This document shows, piece after piece, positions 20,683 to 24,719 of a DNA stretch of 24,719 bases (the stretch's first letter is position 1; each line of letters begins with the position of its first letter). The DNA is taken from positions 1 to 24,719 of the forward strand of contig JAVBNN010000016.1 of NCBI GenBank assembly GCA_031551525.1, written 5' to 3'. The DNA comes from JAVBNN01 sp031551525 (GTDB lineage Bacteria; Bacillota; Negativicutes; Acidaminococcales; JAISLQ01). The position numbers and the translations under genes are program-made. The notes beneath the pieces are model-generated. The model had not been told where the DNA came from and searched no databases. It was given only the letters and a program-made list of their open reading frames with translations.

Positions 20683-22062
20683 ATGACAAAAGATAAAGCT
20701 GTAAAATTCTGGGAACAGGCTACCCCTCAAATAGAAAAAATAATGTCTGCCCGCGCCTTTGAGACTTGGATAAAACCTCTTATACCTTTAAAACTGGAAC
20801 CGCCTTTATTTGAACTTGGCGCACCCAAAAAATTTTTACAAGAGTGGGTAGAGGATCACTATGCGACCACAATATCTGCGGTTTTAAAGGATTTATATGG
20901 ACAGCCTTTAAACCTTATAATAACAAATATTGAAACAACCACTACTGAGAAAGACACAACTCCAACAACCGGCCAGTTTTTTGATGATAGCCAAAACACG
21001 CCAAAAAACCGTTCTCTTCCTTTTAAAAAAGAAGACCTTGCAGCCAGTATAAATTCCAAATATACCTTTAACAAATTCGTTGTCGGAAATTCCAACCGCT
21101 TTGCCTATGCAGCCGCCAAAGCCGTATCAGAAGCCCCGGCAAAAGTATACAATCCACTTTTTCTCTACGGCGGCGTTGGCTTGGGCAAAACACACCTTAT
21201 GCACGCTATCGGCAACGAAATAAAGGCCAATAATCCGGCGCTCAATGTCCTTTATATTTCCAGTGAAATATTTACTAACGAATTAATTAATTCTATCCGA
21301 GACAAAAACCCGGAAAGCTTTAGACAAAAATATCGCAATATAGACTGCCTAATGGTAGACGACATACAATTTTTAGCCAATAAGGACCGTACCCAGGAAG
21401 AATTCTTCCATACATTTAATACACTTTACAGCGCCAACAAACAGATTATTATTTCTAGCGACCGTCTGCCTAAAGAAATACCCACCCTTGAAGATCGACT
21501 TCGCTCACGCTTTGAATGTGGCTTGATAACGGACATACAGCCGCCGGACATAGAGACACGTATAGCAATATTGAGAAAAAAAGCCTTACTTGAAAATATC
21601 GACATGCCAAATGACGTCATTTCTCTTTTGGCCAGTAAGATAGAAAATAATATAAGAGAACTTGAAGGAGCGTTTGTACGAATAATCGCCTTCGCTTCAA
21701 TAAATGCTCTGCCGATAACCATGGAAACAGCCTGTGCTGCCTTAAAAGACATAATAGACACCAGCAGCGGAAAACCGGTAACTATCGAAAAAATACAAGA
21801 AGTAGCTTGTACCCATTTTAAAATAAGGCAAGAAGAACTCATAGCAAAAAAACGAACTAAAAATATCGTTTACCCAAGACAAATAGCCATGTACCTCTCC
21901 AGAGAACTCACCGACGCCTCTCTACCTATGATAGGAGAGCGGTTTGGCGGACGCGATCATACTACCGTCATACACGCCATCGAAAAAATAAAGAAAGAAA
22001 TGACAGAAAATCCGGAACTAAGAAACACAATAAAACTGCTTACGAAAAAAATCTCATCTTAA
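20683..22062 (+). CDS. dnaA: Chromosomal replication initiator protein DnaA
   Basis: A 459-residue initiator ATPase. Domain I (about 1-80; FWEQATPQIEKIMSARAFETW), a threonine-rich linker, domain III AAA+ core starting at YTFNKFVVGNSNRFAYAAA with Walker A GGVGLGKTH near 162-170, Walker B CLMVDDIQFL, and sensor/arginine-finger region LRSRFECG, then domain IV with the DNA-reading GERFGGRDHTTVIHA near 417-431. The ATG at 20683 gives the normal N-terminus; AAAGGGG lies about 12 bases upstream, longer than usual, with a weak DnaA box in between. Divergent from rpmH, first gene of the rightward arm. Confidence 0.98.
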   Translation: MTKDKAVKFWEQATPQIEKIMSARAFETWIKPLIPLKLEPPLFELGAPKKFLQEWVEDHYATTISAVLKDLYGQPLNLIITNIETTTTEKDTTPTTGQFFDDSQNTPKNRSLPFKKEDLAASINSKYTFNKFVVGNSNRFAYAAAKAVSEAPAKVYNPLFLYGGVGLGKTHLMHAIGNEIKANNPALNVLYISSEIFTNELINSIRDKNPESFRQKYRNIDCLMVDDIQFLANKDRTQEEFFHTFNTLYSANKQIIISSDRLPKEIPTLEDRLRSRFECGLITDIQPPDIETRIAILRKKALLENIDMPNDVISLLASKIENNIRELEGAFVRIIAFASINALPITMETACAALKDIIDTSSGKPVTIEKIQEVACTHFKIRQEELIAKKRTKNIVYPRQIAMYLSRELTDASLPMIGERFGGRDHTTVIHAIEKIKKEMTENPELRNTIKLLTKKISS

Positions 22063-22306
22063 TAACCTGTTAATATATCTGAAATAACTTCTGGATAATA
22101 CGTAATTTTTCTAGCTTTCGGTTTGCCCTGTGGATTAAACCCTAATAAAAGCAAGTTATCAATAAAATTACCAACAGCTTATTCAAAGCCAAAAACCTTA
22201 TTCTCACTTAAAAAAATGTGTTATCAACATTATCAACAACACTTAATACTACGATTACTAATATTTTACAATTATTAAAGTACTATTTAAAAAGCGGAGG
22301 TAAAAA
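22063..22306. other. Downstream part of oriC (dnaA-dnaN intergenic region)
   Basis: A very AT-rich 244-base gap. DnaA-box-like 9-mers: TAATCCACA (minus, 22129-22137), TTATCAATA (plus, 22156-22164), and two exact TTATCAACA copies set back to back (plus, 22221-22229 and 22230-22238). An AT-rich run with three-base periodicity follows, then the dnaN ribosome site. This is the expected place for the duplex unwinding element in Firmicutes. Confidence 0.8.
22243..22266 (+). promoter_or_regulatory. DnaA-trio-like element beside tandem DnaA boxes
   Basis: Starting four bases after the second adjacent DnaA box, the plus strand reads in threes TTA ATA CTA CGA TTA CTA ATA TTT. The middle base is T in seven of eight, which gives the conserved A of the 3'-[G/A]A[T/A]-5' DnaA-trio on the other strand. 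Position and periodicity fit the strand-opening element described in Bacillus; the assignment is inference. Confidence 0.45.
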
Positions 22307-23419
22307 ATGAAAATAGTATGTGATACCAGAAAATTAAATAAAGCCACACAGATAGTTCAAAGAGCTCTGCCTAAAAAAGCAGTGGCACCTATTTTATCTG
22401 GGATATACATTAAAACCGAAGAGGGAAAAGTAGAAATGCAGGCAACTGACTACGAAATAGGAATATCTTGCCTGATAGATGCCGAGATAAAAGAACCTGG
22501 GCAAATAACTCTGCCGGGCAACTACTTTACCAATCTGAGCCACCGCCTTTCTGGTGAAAGTGTAACCATAGAACAAAGCCGGGAAGAAAATAAAATAACT
22601 ATCTCTTCAGATGTTTACAGCACGGATTTGGTTTCTGCCTCTGCGGAAGAGTACCCTGTGTTAAATAAACTTGCTGTTAGTAATTTTATTAAAATAAAAG
22701 ACGAAGTACTGAAGGACCTTATAAAAAAGACAGTTTTTGCCTGCTCTACAGATGATTCGCGGCCTGTTTTTACAGGTGTGCTCATGGTTGTAAAAGGAAA
22801 GGAAATAACTTTTGTAGCGACCAATACCCACCGTATGGCTTTAAAAAAGCATATTTTTGAAAAAGAAAACGGAAATTTTTCTATGATTATTCCATCGAGG
22901 GTATTGAGGGAAATAGAACGCATAAATATAGGAGAACTGCCCGAAGATGTTGTGATAAGCTGGAAGAACAGGCAAATGGCTGTACGTATCGGCGATATTT
23001 ATATAGAATCCCGCCTTATCGAAGGTAGTTTTCCTGATTATAACAGAGTAATACCGGAAAGCTTTTCGAAAACCGCAAAATTTAAAGTCGTAGATCTTTT
23101 AGGAGCGGTGGAACGGGTTTCTTTGCTTTTTAAAGAAGGGGAATATAATGTTTTGCGACTGAATGTTGATAATGATGAAATAGTAGTTACTTCAAATAAT
23201 CCGGAAATGGGAAAAGCAAAAGAAAATATCAAATGTGAAAATACAGGCGGACAAATAGATATTGCCTTTAACTCCCGTTATCTGACCGATATTTTGAGAA
23301 ATATGGATAGCGAATATGCTGTTATAAGCCTTAATAGTTCGGTAAGTCCGGCATGTATCCAGCCCGAAGGTGATGCCACATACTCTTATATTGTAACGCC
23401 GGTGCGTGTGGCGTATTAA
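22307..23419 (+). CDS. dnaN: DNA polymerase III beta subunit (sliding clamp)
   Basis: A 370-residue clamp, the processivity ring of the replicase. Family features are KIVCDTRKLNKATQIVQRALP at the start, PILSGIYIKTEEGKVEMQATDYEI, FVATNTHRMALKKH near the second domain, SFPDYNRVIPE, and the C-terminal end YSYIVTPVRVAY that resembles the usual Y-x-x-x-P-[MV]-R motif. ATG at 22307 has GGAGG six bases upstream. Length is typical. dnaA-dnaN spacing is 244 bases because the gap carries part of oriC. The rlbA gene follows or overlaps. Confidence 0.97.
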   Translation: MKIVCDTRKLNKATQIVQRALPKKAVAPILSGIYIKTEEGKVEMQATDYEIGISCLIDAEIKEPGQITLPGNYFTNLSHRLSGESVTIEQSREENKITISSDVYSTDLVSASAEEYPVLNKLAVSNFIKIKDEVLKDLIKKTVFACSTDDSRPVFTGVLMVVKGKEITFVATNTHRMALKKHIFEKENGNFSMIIPSRVLREIERINIGELPEDVVISWKNRQMAVRIGDIYIESRLIEGSFPDYNRVIPESFSKTAKFKVVDLLGAVERVSLLFKEGEYNVLRLNVDNDEIVVTSNNPEMGKAKENIKCENTGGQIDIAFNSRYLTDILRNMDSEYAVISLNSSVSPACIQPEGDATYSYIVTPVRVAY

Positions 23420-23423
23420 AAAC

Positions 23424-23654
23424 ATGGAAACTATTACTATAAATATCAAGAGTGAGTATATAACCCTTGATAATCTCCTGAAATACGCTTCAGTAGTAAA
23501 TAGCGGCGGCCAGGCCGGGCAGATTATAAGCGACGGTCTGGTGAAAATAAATGGAAATATAGTAACAGAAAAGCGCAAGAAAGTATGGCCAGGTGCGCAA
23601 GTTTCTTTTGCTGGTTTTGTGTTGCGTGTTGAGGCTGGAGAAGATGAGAGTTAA
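23424..23654 (+). CDS. rlbA: S4-domain protein RlbA (YaaA)
   Basis: A 76-residue RNA-binding S4-domain protein that lies between dnaN and recF in most Firmicutes. YITLDNLLKYASVVNSGGQA followed by ISDGLVKINGNIVTEKRKKVWPG and VSFAGFVLRVE covers the whole domain. ATG at 23424 gives the usual N-terminus METITINIKSEYITL. A GTG at 23406, inside the end of dnaN, is a possible alternative; neither has a good ribosome site, so translation may depend on coupling with dnaN. The end overlaps recF by 11 bases. In Bacillus the product has been linked to ribosome assembly; I take this only from the family. Confidence 0.9.
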   Translation: METITINIKSEYITLDNLLKYASVVNSGGQAGQIISDGLVKINGNIVTEKRKKVWPGAQVSFAGFVLRVEAGEDES

Positions 23655-24719
23655 TAAGCTAATCTTGAATAATTTTCGAAATTATGAAAGGGGCAGTTGG
23701 GATTTTTCCGCCGGCCTCAATATTTTTTATGGAAATAACGGCCAGGGAAAAACTAATCTTTTGGAAGCGCTTTATTTTTCCGCTATTGGAGTATCACATC
23801 GTACTTTTCAGGATAACGACCTGATAAAAAAACTGGCTGAAGAAATGTCTGTAACCGTAAATTTTAATGGTGTATATACCGAAAAAAAGATAAATATAAA
23901 AAAAAGCGCTGAGCGAAGTAAAAAAGAAATATTGCTGGACAATAATAAAATAAAACCCCGGGAACTGATAGGGGAGTTAAAAGTCACTATTTTTTCACCG
24001 GAAGATCTGCAATTGGTTAAAAATGAACCAGCGCAACGCCGACGGTTTATCGATATGGAAGTATCTCAGATAAGCAGTAATTATTGTTTTTCTTTAGCAA
24101 GATACAATAAAATAATTCAGCAGCGCAATAAGCTGCTGGGTGAAATAAGAGAAAGCGGTTTGGATAAAGGTCTTTTAGATATATGGGATAAACAGTTTGC
24201 CCGGGAAGCGGCTTATATCGTATATACCAGATTAAAGGCGCTGGAAAAAATAGGGATTTTGTCTAATGAGATATACCAAGGGATCGCCGGCAAAGAAGAA
24301 AAGGTAGATAGTACTTATAAAAGGCGTGAAAATCAGGGCGATTGTTTTATTGACTGCACCGCCCAAACAATTTTGTCTTTGGAAGACTTTTACCAGCAAA
24401 ATATCATTGAGCGACGGCCGCAGGATATTGCCAGAGGATCTACCGGCATCGGGCCGCACCGGGATGATATTTTGTTCAGTATAAGCGGACAGCCGCTAAA
24501 AAATTACGGTTCCCAAGGGCAGCAGAGAAGTTTTGTCCTGGCGCTCAAACTGGCTGAACTGCAGTATATAAAAGATGAAGCAGGAGAATTTCCGGTATTA
24601 CTTCTTGACGATGTAATGAGCGAACTGGATCCTGCCCGGCGACAAAATTTACTGGATTTCTTAAGAGGGCGTGTACAGACTTTTATAACGTTGACTGATC
24701 GGGATATGGTGGATAATTT
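23644..24719 (+). CDS. recF: DNA replication and repair protein RecF (3' end beyond window)
   Basis: At least 358 residues are visible without a stop, close to the full family length of about 360-375, so only the last few codons are missing. RecF loads RecA at gaps. Walker A GNNGQGKTN is near residues 31-39; FRNY precedes it; FSPEDLQLVKNEPAQRRRFID is near 118-138; GIGPHRDDI and the ABC signature GSQGQQRSF are near 269-300; Walker B LLLDDVMSELD is near 320-330; and the D-loop/ITLTD end is present. ATG at 23644 overlaps rlbA by 11 bases with GGAG just before it. Confidence 0.96.
   Translation, partial: MRVNKLILNNFRNYERGSWDFSAGLNIFYGNNGQGKTNLLEALYFSAIGVSHRTFQDNDLIKKLAEEMSVTVNFNGVYTEKKINIKKSAERSKKEILLDNNKIKPRELIGELKVTIFSPEDLQLVKNEPAQRRRFIDMEVSQISSNYCFSLARYNKIIQQRNKLLGEIRESGLDKGLLDIWDKQFAREAAYIVYTRLKALEKIGILSNEIYQGIAGKEEKVDSTYKRRENQGDCFIDCTAQTILSLEDFYQQNIIERRPQDIARGSTGIGPHRDDILFSISGQPLKNYGSQGQQRSFVLALKLAELQYIKDEAGEFPVLLLDDVMSELDPARRQNLLDFLRGRVQTFITLTDRDMVDN

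Noticed and set aside
24600..24719. Missing recF stop codon as a sign of gene fusion or truncation
   Set aside because: The frame simply meets the window edge at about the normal length.
1..24719. CRISPR arrays, insertion sequences, tRNA or rRNA genes
   Set aside because: No regularly spaced repeats, transposase motifs or cloverleaf-like segments were seen on either strand.

Overview
The window is a chromosomal replication-origin region from a low-to-mid GC member of the Bacillota (Firmicutes). Gene order rsmG-mnmG-mnmE-jag-yidC-yidD-rnpA-rpmH / oriC / dnaA-dnaN-rlbA-recF, both parAB and noc next to it, and further out DUF4446, DUF951, ychF and rpsF match the classic Firmicute origin. A bactofilin plus membrane-anchored M23 peptidase pair and a branched-chain amino acid ABC operon sit inside this block; together with the codon style they make an anaerobic Negativicutes (diderm Firmicute) my best guess. 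That placement is inference, not proof.

Layout. All genes left of about 20.35 kb are on the minus strand and all genes right of 20.68 kb are on the plus strand, so every gene is co-oriented with replication away from an origin around dnaA. From the left: start of rpsF (cut by the window edge), its promoter and a short hairpin leader; ychF and DUF951, overlapping; a terminator; a liv operon transcribed as livJ2 - hairpin - livJ1 - hairpin - livH-livM-livG-livF - CBS/ACT regulator. A consensus promoter and a ~140-nt, possibly structured leader precede livJ2. Then come bactofilin and M23 peptidase with a strong terminator, DUF4446, DUF554, parB-parA, noc, rsmG-mnmG-mnmE, jag, yidC, yidD, rnpA and rpmH, the last driven by a perfect TTGACA-N17-TATAAT promoter. 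The dnaA, dnaN, rlbA and recF genes follow on the plus strand, recF being cut by the right edge.

How the parts work together. DnaA boxes flank dnaA on both sides (mostly TTATCAACA), giving a bipartite oriC; a back-to-back pair of boxes next to a three-base-periodic T/A stretch before dnaN looks like the unwinding site. parS-like palindromes (in parB, between parA and noc, and two upstream of noc) and a perfect 20-bp Noc-type palindrome upstream of noc provide the segregation and nucleoid-occlusion sites used by ParB and Noc. RnpA, L34, YidC, YidD, Jag, MnmE, MnmG and RsmG are the usual RNA-processing, membrane-insertion and tRNA/rRNA-modification genes of this locus.

I see no mobile element, CRISPR array, tRNA, rRNA or broken gene. 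The most interesting points are the Noc/parS site cluster, a Noc protein without the expected N-terminal membrane helix, the DnaA-trio-like element, a terminator-like hairpin between rpmH and rnpA, the livJ2 leader, hairpins that could grade expression along the liv operon, and an ACT-domain protein at the operon's end.
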